NCBI GenBank assembly: GCA_028698335.1
Contig: JAQVDP010000029.1
Location: forward strand, 1 to 33,130
Origin: Nevskiales bacterium
GTDB taxonomy: Bacteria > Pseudomonadota > Gammaproteobacteria > Nevskiales > Nevskiaceae
Direction: 5' to 3'
Length of the DNA: 33,130 bases
In this document: positions 1 through 7,374 of the stretch, in pieces
Layout: each line of letters opens with the position of its first letter
Position numbering within the stretch: the stretch's first letter is position 1
The notes under the pieces: model-generated
Databases searched by the model: none
Seen by the model: the letters and a program-made list of their open reading frames with translations, nothing else
What the model was told of the DNA's origin: nothing
Program-made: the position numbers and the translations under genes

Positions 1-131
1 GGCCGTGCGCTCTCTACTCAGAAACGGGTTCGATCACCCCAGCACGTACCAAGCTGCACGGGCCGGTCTGGCCGTCTTATCGACGCTCAGACTCTACCGT
101 GATGGTCTGCTCTGAACATACAAGCAATCCC

Positions 132-683
132 TCAGAAGTTGTAGCGGGCGCCCACCTCGAGCCGATCCTCGTCCCCACCCTGCAGCGCGGCCTGCAGATC
201 CACGCGCGGCGCAATCCGCACCAGTCCGGCGAGCCGCAGCGCCGTTTCGCCGTGGTCAAAGATCTCGGTATGGCGAATCTCCGGATTGAGTTCGAAATAC
301 TCGGCGAACCGCCAGCGCAGCCCGCCGCGCAGACCGTAGCCCTGGTCGTCGTCGTGTCCGTTGTCGGCGAACTCGAGCGTCGCACCGGCCGTCCAGTCAA
401 GCTCGGGGCTCAGAGGACCGTGCAGCAGGACGCCGCCACTGAACTGCTCGTCGTCTCCGGTGTCGGCGTATTCGCCGATCAGCGCCACGGATCCTGCCAC
501 CGGACCGGAACCCGCGATGCGCAGGCCCGCATCGTCGATGCGGTCGCTGTCCCGGTTCAGGTACCCGCCCTCGATGTACCCGTAGTTCTGCGCGGCCGCC
601 ATGCCGGGCATCGCCGCAAGCGCGCCGCCGCAGGCCAGCGCCACCAGCGCCGGCGTCAATCCGCGTGTGATTCGCTCCGTCAT
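132..683 (-). CDS. Small outer-membrane beta-barrel protein (hypothetical)
   Basis: The 183-residue product has a signal peptide (basic N-terminus, then an Ala/Leu-rich stretch ending AMPGMAAAQ, about residues 1-30). The mature part alternates polar and hydrophobic residues in short strands and ends in Phe (RYNF), the usual C-terminal signature of outer-membrane barrels recognised by BamA. Its size fits an 8-10-strand barrel of the OmpW/OmpX/Ail size class, but I do not recognise the exact family. The start at 683 was chosen because AAGGAG lies just upstream on the minus strand and the signal peptide begins there; in-frame upstream starts would run through the promoter and the divergent SET gene. 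A 16-base palindrome (703-718) lies in its leader. No enzymatic residues are evident. Confidence 0.75.
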   Translation of the reverse strand: MTERITRGLTPALVALACGGALAAMPGMAAAQNYGYIEGGYLNRDSDRIDDAGLRIAGSGPVAGSVALIGEYADTGDDEQFSGGVLLHGPLSPELDWTAGATLEFADNGHDDDQGYGLRGGLRWRFAEYFELNPEIRHTEIFDHGETALRLAGLVRIAPRVDLQAALQGGDEDRLEVGARYNF

Positions 684-702
684 CGGATCGCTCTCCTTGG
701 CT

Positions 703-718
703 CGCACGACATCGTGCG
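703..718. promoter_or_regulatory. Inverted repeat in the leader of the barrel-protein gene
   Basis: CGCACGA-CA-TCGTGCG is a perfect 7+2+7 palindrome ending 20 bases upstream of the minus-strand start at 683 and about 55 bases from the divergent sigma-54-like element. It could be an operator for either gene or a hairpin in the leader RNA. The symmetry is seen in the sequence; the function is inference. Confidence 0.4.
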
Positions 719-772
719 CGGACAGCATGCGATCGCGTGACTGACTCACATCTGAATCCGCGCCGCGACAAC

Positions 773-787
773 TGGCACGGCGTTTGC
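773..787 (+). promoter_or_regulatory. Sigma-54-type -24/-12 promoter candidate
   Basis: TGGCACG-N4-TTGC matches the RpoN consensus (TGGCAC-N5-TTGC), with the invariant GG (774-775) and GC (786-787) dinucleotides at the correct 12-base offset. It points at the SET gene and predicts transcription starting near 799, 30 bases before the preferred ATG at 829. No enhancer-binding-protein gene lies nearby. An alternative is a sigma-70 -10 at CATAAT (798-803) with a poorly spaced -35. Confidence 0.5.
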
Positions 788-828
788 GCGGGTTCGGCAT
801 AATGGTCCTGAAACCACCGAATGCTGCC

Positions 829-1311
829 ATGTCCCGAAACATCGTCCTGCGCCGTTCGCCGATCCACGGCAACGGCGTTTTCGCTGCCAAAGATCTCCCC
901 AAGGGCAAACGCCTGGTTCAGTACCGCGGAAAGCTGCGCCCGCACGACGAGGTCGATCGCTGCTACGGCGGCGACGCCGACAGCGGTCACACCTTCCTGT
1001 TCACCCTCAACTCGCACTATGTGATCGACGGCAATGTCGACGGCAACATCGCGCGATGGATCAATCACAGCTGCGCGCCGAACTGCGAGGCCGTGCTGTA
1101 CGAGTCCGCCGACGGGGAGCCGGAATCGGACCGCGTCTTCATCGAGGCCGCCCGCGACATCCAGGCGGGCGAAGAGCTGACCTACGACTACGGCATCCGC
1201 CTCGACGAGCCACACACGCCACGCATGAAGAAGATATGGGCCTGCCGTTGCGGCGCCTCCGCCTGCACCGGCACGATGCTCAAACCCAAGCGGGCGCCCA
1301 GGAAAAGCTGA
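829..1311 (+). CDS. SET-domain protein-lysine methyltransferase
   Basis: This 160-residue protein is a compact SET domain that would transfer a methyl group from S-adenosylmethionine to lysine in a protein substrate. Visible motifs, in order, are an N-terminal RRSPIHGNGVFAAKDLPKG segment typical of SET-N, the pseudoknot motif NHSCAPNC (residues 79-86), ELTYDYG (116-122) and a post-SET zinc-type cluster CRC-x4-C (Cys139, 141, 146). The C-terminus is basic. The ATG at 829 is preferred since conserved sequence starts at SRN; an in-frame ATG at 802 and a TTG at 784 would add non-conserved residues. The substrate cannot be read from the sequence; bacterial relatives have been proposed to act on histone-like, ribosomal or host proteins. 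It stands alone between a barrel protein and a protease. Confidence 0.88.
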   Translation: MSRNIVLRRSPIHGNGVFAAKDLPKGKRLVQYRGKLRPHDEVDRCYGGDADSGHTFLFTLNSHYVIDGNVDGNIARWINHSCAPNCEAVLYESADGEPESDRVFIEAARDIQAGEELTYDYGIRLDEPHTPRMKKIWACRCGASACTGTMLKPKRAPRKS

Positions 1312-1413
1312 GTTCCGCCGCGGCTTTGCTGCAGCGGCCATCCGTGCAATGATGCCCAGCCAAGGGAAGCTCTTTCGGCCGCCCGTGGCGGCGGCACCAA
1401 TTGGGGATGATCG

Positions 1414-3654
1414 ATGATGAAGCGCAAGCTGGGGCTGGTTGCGGCCCTCGTGGGCCTGGCCCAGACCCTGAGTCCAACCTCCGTGTTCGCACAGGAGCAG
1501 ACCGCACAGAACCTGGCGGACCTGCTGCTGTTCCCGCAGTTGCCAAGCCAGGTCGTTGACGCGGCACGCAATCAGTTCTTCGACAGCAACGGCAACAAGA
1601 CCGGACCGTTGTCGAACGTCTCCTTCTCCCTGGTCCTGTTGTCGGAGGAATTCAAGAACTTCAACAACACCATCGGCAAGGCCGGCGGCAGCTTCGAGCC
1701 CGCCACCGAGGGCGTCAGCGTCGTTGGCGACCGCGTCGTCATCCAGGCGATTGCCAAGGACGGCGACGGCAACGCCCTGCTAACGGATCTGGTCGCACTG
1801 GGCCTGAGCAAAGGCGCCAGCATGGGCGGCGGCGTCAGCGGCCTGCTGCCGATCAGTGCCGTCGAGGCCGCGGCCAAGCTCGACAACGTGACCACGATCT
1901 ACAGCACTCCCGCCCAGGTCAACGCCGGGCTGGTGACCTCGCAGGCCGACACCGCCCTGCAAGCAGATCTTGCCCGCGCCAATGCCGCCGTCGACGGCAC
2001 CGGCCTGACCGTCGGCGTACTCTCCGACAGCCTCGACTGCCTCGGCGGCCTCGCCACCGACATCGCCAACGGCGACCTGCCGGCCGGCGGCGTCGAAACC
2101 CCGCCGGCATACTCCGGATTCGCCAATGGGCCATGCCCATTCGGTGGGAGCGACGAGGGCCGCGCGATGGCGCAGATCGTCCACGACATCGCGCCCGGCG
2201 CCCAGATCAAGTTCGGCACCGCGTTCGGCAGCCAGGTCGGATTCGCGGCCAACATCATCGGCCTCGCGCAGGCCGGCGCGCGCGTGATCGTCGATGACGT
2301 CACCTATTTCCGCGAGCCGATGTTCAGCCGCGGTTTCATCGACTACGTCATCGACAGCTTCATGCCGGACGTGCTGGGCATCACCGACGTCCACTACTTC
2401 TCTTCGGCCGGAAACTCCGCCCGCCAGTCCTACGAGGCCACGTTCGCGCCGTCCAGCAACAGCACGCTGACACCGGCGACGCCCTTCGGCGGCATCCCGC
2501 ACAACTTCGCCGCCCCTCTCGGCGACCTGCCGCTGCTGCCGGTGTTCATCCCGCAGGGCGCGAGCATCCTGCTGTCCTTCCAGTGGGATCAGTACTTCCG
2601 CACCGACTGCAGCGTCGTTACCCCGGCGCCTGCAGGCGGCTGCGCCGGCGCCCAGTCCGACCTCGACATCTACCTGTTCGACCGCAACATGAATCTGGTC
2701 GCGGGCGCGGTCGACGCCAACATCGCCACCGGCGACCCGGTGGAAATCCTGGCCTACACCAACAATGCCTCCGGTCTGCCGCTGACCAACGTGTTCTACA
2801 TCGCGGTGCTGAATTTCGCCGGCCCGATGCCGAACCGCATCAAGTGGGTCGATTTCTCCGGCAACCTCTACGTCCAGCCCGGCCTCGATACGCAGAGCTC
2901 GACGGTGATGGGCCATCCCAACGGCGAGCGCGCCATCGCCGTCGGCGCCGTCGACTACACGCAGACCCCGGTGTTCGGTATGTCGACACCGGTGCTGGAG
3001 TCATTCTCCAGCGCCGGGGGTATCTCCATCTTCGGCGACAGCGTGCGCCGCGGCGACACCACCACCTTCGCCGCCACCCCGACCACCGTCGGACAGCGCC
3101 AGAAACCGGAGATCAGCGCGCCGGACGGCGCCGACACCACCTTCTTCGGCAGCAGCGACCCCGACAGCACCGGGTTCCCGAACTTCTTCGGCACCTCGGC
3201 CTCGGCGCCGGCGGCGGCGGCCGTCGCCGCGTTGCTGCTGCAGAAGGACCCGACGCTGACGATCGATGAAATGCGCCAGCTGATGATGGCCAGTACGCTC
3301 GACATCAATGTCCGCGCACCGTCACTGCCGCTGACGCCGGGTTATGACTTCGACAGCGGCGCAGGGCTGCTGGATGCCAGCGCGGCGTTCGTCACCCTGA
3401 CCCAGGGCCGTCCGTTCCCGCCGGTCCCGACGCCCGGACCGCAGGCGACGCCGATTCCGCCGGGGCCGACGACGGCGCTGCTGGCCAGCCTCGCTGCATT
3501 GGGGGAAACCGGACAGCTGGCCTCCAATGCCGTCAACGGTGACGGCGGAGCCGTGACCAACACGACCGGCAGCAGTGCGGCGGCGATGCCGCTGGCGATG
3601 CTGTTCGGCATGCTGGGACTCGCCGCGCTGCGGCTGCGTCGCCGGCGCCACTGA
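1414..3654 (+). CDS. Secreted S8 (subtilisin-like) serine peptidase with C-terminal membrane/sorting tail
   Basis: This 746-residue protein has a signal peptide cleaved near residue 26 (SVFA-QE). It has a prodomain-like region to about 190 and then a subtilase core: GVLSDS carrying Asp205, the oxyanion Asn334 in SAGN, and GTSASAP with nucleophile Ser595. At the place of the canonical catalytic His (HGT-x-VAG) the sequence reads DEGRAMAQIVHDIAPGA, so Glu248 sits where His is expected; His257 lies nearby but out of register. The stretch at about 345-500 resembles the inserted beta domain of this subfamily. A Pro-rich linker (about 670-690) leads to a C-terminal hydrophobic helix followed by RLRRRRH, the layout of CTERM sorting tails. 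It probably acts in the envelope or outside the cell. It is convergent with the lipoprotein gene at 3723 and shares its terminator. Confidence 0.85.
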   Translation: MMKRKLGLVAALVGLAQTLSPTSVFAQEQTAQNLADLLLFPQLPSQVVDAARNQFFDSNGNKTGPLSNVSFSLVLLSEEFKNFNNTIGKAGGSFEPATEGVSVVGDRVVIQAIAKDGDGNALLTDLVALGLSKGASMGGGVSGLLPISAVEAAAKLDNVTTIYSTPAQVNAGLVTSQADTALQADLARANAAVDGTGLTVGVLSDSLDCLGGLATDIANGDLPAGGVETPPAYSGFANGPCPFGGSDEGRAMAQIVHDIAPGAQIKFGTAFGSQVGFAANIIGLAQAGARVIVDDVTYFREPMFSRGFIDYVIDSFMPDVLGITDVHYFSSAGNSARQSYEATFAPSSNSTLTPATPFGGIPHNFAAPLGDLPLLPVFIPQGASILLSFQWDQYFRTDCSVVTPAPAGGCAGAQSDLDIYLFDRNMNLVAGAVDANIATGDPVEILAYTNNASGLPLTNVFYIAVLNFAGPMPNRIKWVDFSGNLYVQPGLDTQSSTVMGHPNGERAIAVGAVDYTQTPVFGMSTPVLESFSSAGGISIFGDSVRRGDTTTFAATPTTVGQRQKPEISAPDGADTTFFGSSDPDSTGFPNFFGTSASAPAAAAVAALLLQKDPTLTIDEMRQLMMASTLDINVRAPSLPLTPGYDFDSGAGLLDASAAFVTLTQGRPFPPVPTPGPQATPIPPGPTTALLASLAALGETGQLASNAVNGDGGAVTNTTGSSAAAMPLAMLFGMLGLAALRLRRRRH

Positions 3655-3672
3655 TCTCCTGACGGGACAACG

Positions 3673-3708
3673 AAAAGCGGCGGGTCCCTCGGACCCGCCG
3701 CTTTTTTT
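3673..3708. terminator. Bidirectional intrinsic terminator
   Basis: A perfect stem GCGGCGGGTCC / GGACCCGCCGC with a CTC loop is flanked by AAAA on the left and seven Ts on the right, so it works as an intrinsic terminator in both directions. It lies between the convergent protease (ends 3654) and lipoprotein (ends 3723) genes. Confidence 0.95.
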
Positions 3709-3722
3709 CGACATTCCCGCGA

Positions 3723-5753
3723 CTATCGTCCGGACCCGACATACCCCGGGATCAGCGCGACCGACTCCGGCGCACTGCGCGAGATCGTTGCGTCGGGCAC
3801 CACGTCGCCGCTGCCCCGCGACAGCAGTGAATCGAAGCGCAGCACCCCATTGTTGGCCTTTTCGGCCACATACAGATTCACGCCGTCATAGCTCAGGTCC
3901 ACCGGGTTCCCGAGCCTGCTGCCCGGACCGCCGATCACCTGCGACGGGACAACGTTCCCGGAAGCCTCGGCAGCCGATGACAACACGAAGAGCTGGCCGT
4001 CGGTGGCATCCGCGGCCGAGCCGACGTCGCTGACGATCAACACCCCGCTGGCGCGATCGAAATGCACGCCGTGCAGGTTCACCGAGATCTTCTGTCCAAC
4101 GGCATCGACCGGCGTCATCAGCCGGTCCGGCCCCGACGCGCCCAGCCGCGACGCGAAGCGGTCGTAGACGCCGACCGTGCCGTTGGTGAACGCAGCGAAC
4201 AGGCGATCGGTTGCGGCGTCGTAGTCGATGTCCCAGGGTCGCGCACCTGCGGTGTCGGCCACCGCCAGCGGCGTGACGTCTCCGGCGGCACATGCACCGA
4301 ACACCGCGATGCCGGCACTGGCCGCATCGGTGCCGATATCGGCGACCAGCAACAGCCCGGAAGCCTCGGCGACGGCGATGCCTTTCGGGGCGATCAGGCC
4401 GGTGCTGACGCCGCTGATCCGCCGATCACGCGTGGCATCGAAGCCGTCGCCATCACGCAGCGCCGCCAGGCGGCCGATGATCGCCACTCCGGGCCCAGCG
4501 ACTGCGTCGGCATAGCTCAGATACGCATCGCCGTTGCGATCGAAGGTGACATTCTCCAGCGTCTCCGGCAGATCGAACTCGGCGAGACTGGCGGCGAGGT
4601 CCGGCTGCAGACGATCGACGAAATGACGCGCGGCTTCCACAACAGGGACCACGCCTTCCGGGACGTTACTGGTGACGGCAATCGCCTCGATCACACCGGC
4701 GTCGACGATGTCGGTCACGCCGGCGGGCATCCGCTCGCCCCTCAGCTGCACCGCCAGCGACTCGGGCGCGGTGCTGGCGGTCACCAGCGCCGGCGCGATG
4801 TCACCGCTCGGGCCGGCAAAAATATCGGCGAATGCCAGCAGTGCATTGCGGGCTTTCTCGGCCACGCGCAGGTCGGCACCGTCGAGCACGATGTCCACCG
4901 GATTGCCGAGGTGGGTCGACGGCCCCGAGATCGATCGCAGGGGCTGCACCGGACCATCGGCCGTGCTCGCGTCGGCGATGACGAAGATCGCACCGTCGTC
5001 GTCGACCGCCGCGCTGCCGACATCACTGACGACCAGGCGATCGCCCTGCGCGTCATAGGCGATGCCATGCAGGTTGACCGAGATCTGCTGTCCGTCGTCT
5101 CCCGCCGGGACGATGGTTCTGGCACTGCCGCCGAGGTAACCGCCCGCGACGTAGGCGTCGAACACCGCGACGCTGCCATTGGTGAGCGCGACGAACAAGC
5201 GGTCCGCAGCCGCGTCATAGACCAGGTCCCAAGGGTTGGCCGGCAACGGCGTGGTGGCCACGGGCGTCACATCGCCGGCGGCCGCGGCCCCGAACACCTG
5301 AAGGTTCATCGCGTTGAAATTGGCGACCACGGCTGTGCCGGCCGCGGGAATCGTGATCACGCCCTTGGGGTTGACCAGACCGGTCAGGGCTCCGGCAATC
5401 TCGCGGTCCCGGGCGGCGTCGAAGCCGGCGCTGCGCTCACCGACCGCACACAGGGTTCGCAGAGCGATCCCGGCGGCGCCATCGCCGGCCTGCATCAGGT
5501 TGCCCGCGCCGTCCAGCACGATGCCCTCGTTCGAGCCGCTGGCGAAGCCGCCCTGCAACAGATAACCGCCGTCGCGCCGGTCGATGGTCCCGGCGTTGTC
5601 GGCGCCGTTGTTGGCCACGAACACCTGCGAGGGCGAAAAGCTCAGCGCGGGGCTGTCGCCACCGGAGACGTAGGCCGAGTCGGTGTCGCAGGCGGCCGCC
5701 AGAACGGACCCCATCACGCCGAGCGCGATGCCGGCCGATTTGCGTGCATCCAT
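3723..5753 (-). CDS. Large lipoprotein with two homologous beta-propeller-like halves
   Basis: This 676-residue protein starts with a lipoprotein-type signal (VLAAAC, lipid-bearing Cys22). The mature protein contains a clear internal duplication. Each half has NPWDLVYDAAADRLFVA-like and ARPWDIDYDAATDRLFAA-like segments, then TNGSVAVFD / TNGTVGVYD, then ISVNLHGIAYD / ISVNLHGVHFD with VVSDVGSA / IVSDVGSA, then LGNPVD and VAEKARN / VAEKANN. Such repeats of 40-60 residues with DR-[LV]-[FV]-V strands are typical of NHL/SMP-30-like propellers. No catalytic residues are recognisable. Asp23 at position +2 is, in enterobacteria, an inner-membrane retention signal. The start at 5753 has GGGAG just upstream. 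Function unknown; a binding or scaffold role is inference. Confidence 0.8.
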   Translation of the reverse strand: MDARKSAGIALGVMGSVLAAACDTDSAYVSGGDSPALSFSPSQVFVANNGADNAGTIDRRDGGYLLQGGFASGSNEGIVLDGAGNLMQAGDGAAGIALRTLCAVGERSAGFDAARDREIAGALTGLVNPKGVITIPAAGTAVVANFNAMNLQVFGAAAAGDVTPVATTPLPANPWDLVYDAAADRLFVALTNGSVAVFDAYVAGGYLGGSARTIVPAGDDGQQISVNLHGIAYDAQGDRLVVSDVGSAAVDDDGAIFVIADASTADGPVQPLRSISGPSTHLGNPVDIVLDGADLRVAEKARNALLAFADIFAGPSGDIAPALVTASTAPESLAVQLRGERMPAGVTDIVDAGVIEAIAVTSNVPEGVVPVVEAARHFVDRLQPDLAASLAEFDLPETLENVTFDRNGDAYLSYADAVAGPGVAIIGRLAALRDGDGFDATRDRRISGVSTGLIAPKGIAVAEASGLLLVADIGTDAASAGIAVFGACAAGDVTPLAVADTAGARPWDIDYDAATDRLFAAFTNGTVGVYDRFASRLGASGPDRLMTPVDAVGQKISVNLHGVHFDRASGVLIVSDVGSAADATDGQLFVLSSAAEASGNVVPSQVIGGPGSRLGNPVDLSYDGVNLYVAEKANNGVLRFDSLLSRGSGDVVPDATISRSAPESVALIPGYVGSGR

Positions 5754-5854
5754 GGAATTCTCCCGAATTGTGATTTGAGACGCCGCCGGCAGGACGGCAT
5801 CTCTCCATCACTACGCCCGGGAGCCCGCGCCGGATGCCGGGCGGACAGGCCGAT

Positions 5855-6484
5855 TCAGTTCCCGGAGAAGTCCGGCAAGGTGAATCGCTCGGGATGCTTC
5901 GGCGTGATCTGTCCGTAGAACGCCGCCATCAGTTGCAGGTCCGCCTGGAAATCACCGCACGGCATGAAATGCGGGCCGAAACCGACACGCTTCAGCGCGT
6001 AGTCCATGAAACCCATCGCGATCGGCACCCGCGCGATGTCGGCCATCCGGTAGAAGCCGCTTTTCCAGCTGTGGGCGCGACTCCGGGTCTCCTCCGGCGC
6101 GACCACCAGCACCAGCGCGTCGGCATGACCGAACTGCTCGGCAACCTGCTGCACCATTCCACCCGGGCGCCGGCGGTCGATGCCGATCCCTCCCATCCAG
6201 CGCAGCATCGGCCCCCAGGGCCCCTTGAACAGGGTGTGCTTGCCGGCCCAGTGCAGGTCCAGCCCCATCGCGAACGTCGCGATCAGGAAAATCAGCCCGT
6301 CCATGTTCGAGGTGTGCGGCGCCGCGGCCACCATGAACTTCGCGGTATCCGGCGGTGCTCCCACCACTCGCCAGCCCATCAGCCGCAGCAGCGTGCGCCC
6401 GAGCCAGCGCGAGAACCGGTTACCCCGCCGCGGCACATGCGCCCCAAGAACGGTCGGCGCGTCGGGAATCTGGGATTTCGGCAT
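5855..6484 (-). CDS. PlsC-like 1-acyl-sn-glycerol-3-phosphate acyltransferase family protein
   Basis: This 209-residue protein carries the acyltransferase block I motif PHTSNMD (His57, Asp62; H-x4-D), GIDR (101-104, block III region) and APEETRSRAHSWKSGF (129-144), the block III/IV equivalent where PlsC usually has FPEGTRS. The family moves acyl chains from acyl-ACP or acyl-CoA to glycerolipids or related acceptors at the inner membrane. The Glu for Gly change in EETR places it in a divergent branch often annotated only as acyltransferase, so the acceptor is uncertain. The start at 6484 was chosen because homology begins with PKSQIP; longer in-frame starts run into the Pal terminator. No strong ribosome site is seen. 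It is probably transcribed alone. Confidence 0.82.
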   Translation of the reverse strand: MPKSQIPDAPTVLGAHVPRRGNRFSRWLGRTLLRLMGWRVVGAPPDTAKFMVAAAPHTSNMDGLIFLIATFAMGLDLHWAGKHTLFKGPWGPMLRWMGGIGIDRRRPGGMVQQVAEQFGHADALVLVVAPEETRSRAHSWKSGFYRMADIARVPIAMGFMDYALKRVGFGPHFMPCGDFQADLQLMAAFYGQITPKHPERFTLPDFSGN

Positions 6485-6635
6485 GGAGAAGGTCGGTCGC
6501 TGCAGGGCGCCGGAGTGTAGCGCCTGAACCCCCCGGGGGGTATGCCGATTCCGCCCAGCGGCCACATCGCCACGCCTGACCGCACCCGGAGCCGGAACCG
6601 ACGGCGCGGCACCCGGCGACGCGCCAGAGGCGCCC

Positions 6636-6661
6636 AAAAAACCCCGCCTGAGCGGGGTTTT
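6636..6661 (-). terminator. Intrinsic terminator of the Pal-like gene
   Basis: Read on the minus strand, the stem CCCCGC-TCAG-GCGGGG is followed by six Ts (6641-6636), about 40 bases after the stop codon at 6698. Four Ts on the plus side make it weakly bidirectional. Confidence 0.88.
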
Positions 6662-6697
6662 CGTGAATGCACTCGAAGCACACACCGCCTGCCGGCC

Positions 6698-7180
6698 TTA
6701 CTCGCTCATGTCGACACGCCGGTTCTGCCACCACGACGCCTCATCGTGCCCCGTCGCCACCGGGCGTTCCTCACCGTAACTGATCAGGCTCAGCTGATCG
6801 GAACTGACGCCCATCGTCAGCAGCACACGCCGTACGGCCATGGCACGGCGTTCGCCGAGTGCCTGGTTGTATTGCGGCGTGCCGCGCTCATCGGCATGGC
6901 CCTCGAGCATCACCGCCCGCCCCGAGCCGGACAGGGACTGCGCCCACTGCCGCGCGATCCGCATGCCCGCCGCATCGATGGAGTCGGAGTCATAGGCGAA
7001 GTGGATCGTCCGGGAGTCAAGCGCGACGGGCTCCGCCGAGGGCTCCGCCACCGCCGCGGAGTACGACGCCGTATCCGCGCCGGACGGTGCGGGAACAGCG
7101 TCCTGTCGATTCGAAGTACTGGCGCAGGCAGGCAGCAACACCGCTGCCGCGGCCGCGACAACAAATGATTTGAAAGCCAT
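6698..7180 (-). CDS. Pal/OmpA-domain peptidoglycan-associated lipoprotein
   Basis: This 160-residue lipoprotein has a signal peptide with lipobox LLPAC (Cys19), a low-complexity Ala/Ser/Pro linker (about 20-55) and an OmpA_C domain. The domain shows [32 protein letters not shown] and the C-terminal WWQNRRVDM, including the conserved Asp and Arg that grip the peptide stem of diaminopimelate peptidoglycan. It would tether the outer membrane to the cell wall. Its length matches Pal, but the tol genes are not adjacent, so it may be a Pal paralogue. The start at 7180 is fixed by the signal peptide. A 20-base perfect palindrome lies 42 bases upstream (7222-7241). Confidence 0.88.
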   Translation of the reverse strand: MAFKSFVVAAAAAVLLPACASTSNRQDAVPAPSGADTASYSAAVAEPSAEPVALDSRTIHFAYDSDSIDAAGMRIARQWAQSLSGSGRAVMLEGHADERGTPQYNQALGERRAMAVRRVLLTMGVSSDQLSLISYGEERPVATGHDEASWWQNRRVDMSE

Positions 7181-7221
7181 GATGGAACCTATCGGAGAAA
7201 GAGGGGGGTCGATACAGCGAA

Positions 7222-7241
7222 CGCGCTCAAGCTTGAGCGCG
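7222..7241. promoter_or_regulatory. Perfect 20-base palindrome upstream of the Pal-like gene
   Basis: CGCGCTCAAGCTTGAGCGCG is fully self-complementary with no loop. It sits in the 194-base gap between the Pal-like gene (start 7180) and the response-regulator gene (stop 7375). The length and the lack of a loop fit a dimer-binding operator better than an RNA hairpin. The binding protein is unknown. Confidence 0.5.
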
Positions 7242-7303
7242 CGCATTAGACCACGCCCCGCAGACGCCAGCGGGTGTCCGCGCAATGATATTTTCCGATC
7301 GCC

Positions 7304-7336
7304 GGGCAATTCGACGATTCACGCCGTCAATTGCCC
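7304..7336. other. Long inverted repeat (RNA hairpin) after the two-component operon
   Basis: GGGCAATT at 7304-7311 pairs with AATTGCCC at 7329-7336; inside it GACG and CGTC extend the stem past one bulged base. It lies 39 bases past the stop of the response regulator on the minus strand. No T-run follows, so it would be a 3'-end stabilising hairpin or a Rho-type end rather than a classical terminator. Confidence 0.4.
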
Positions 7337-7374
7337 CCGCAAGGCCAGAATGCACCGGGTCTTCCGGATGCCGA

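Noticed and set aside
1-131. Left-edge sequence before the barrel-protein gene
   Set aside because: No open frame with a plausible start or domain, and only a weak GGCC-type repeat; nothing supportable.
5814-5843. CGCCCGG/CCGGGCG inverted repeat after the PlsC-like gene
   Set aside because: No T-run on the minus strand and such GC repeats are common here; at most a weak 3' hairpin.
4062-5918. A 618-codon open frame on the plus strand opposite the lipoprotein
   Set aside because: Low-complexity Arg/Gly/His composition and no ribosome site; the minus strand carries a lipobox and a repeated domain.
6528-6541. CCCCCGGGGGG homopolymer palindrome upstream of the PlsC-like gene
   Set aside because: Low-complexity GC tract; no regulator family with such a site is known to me.
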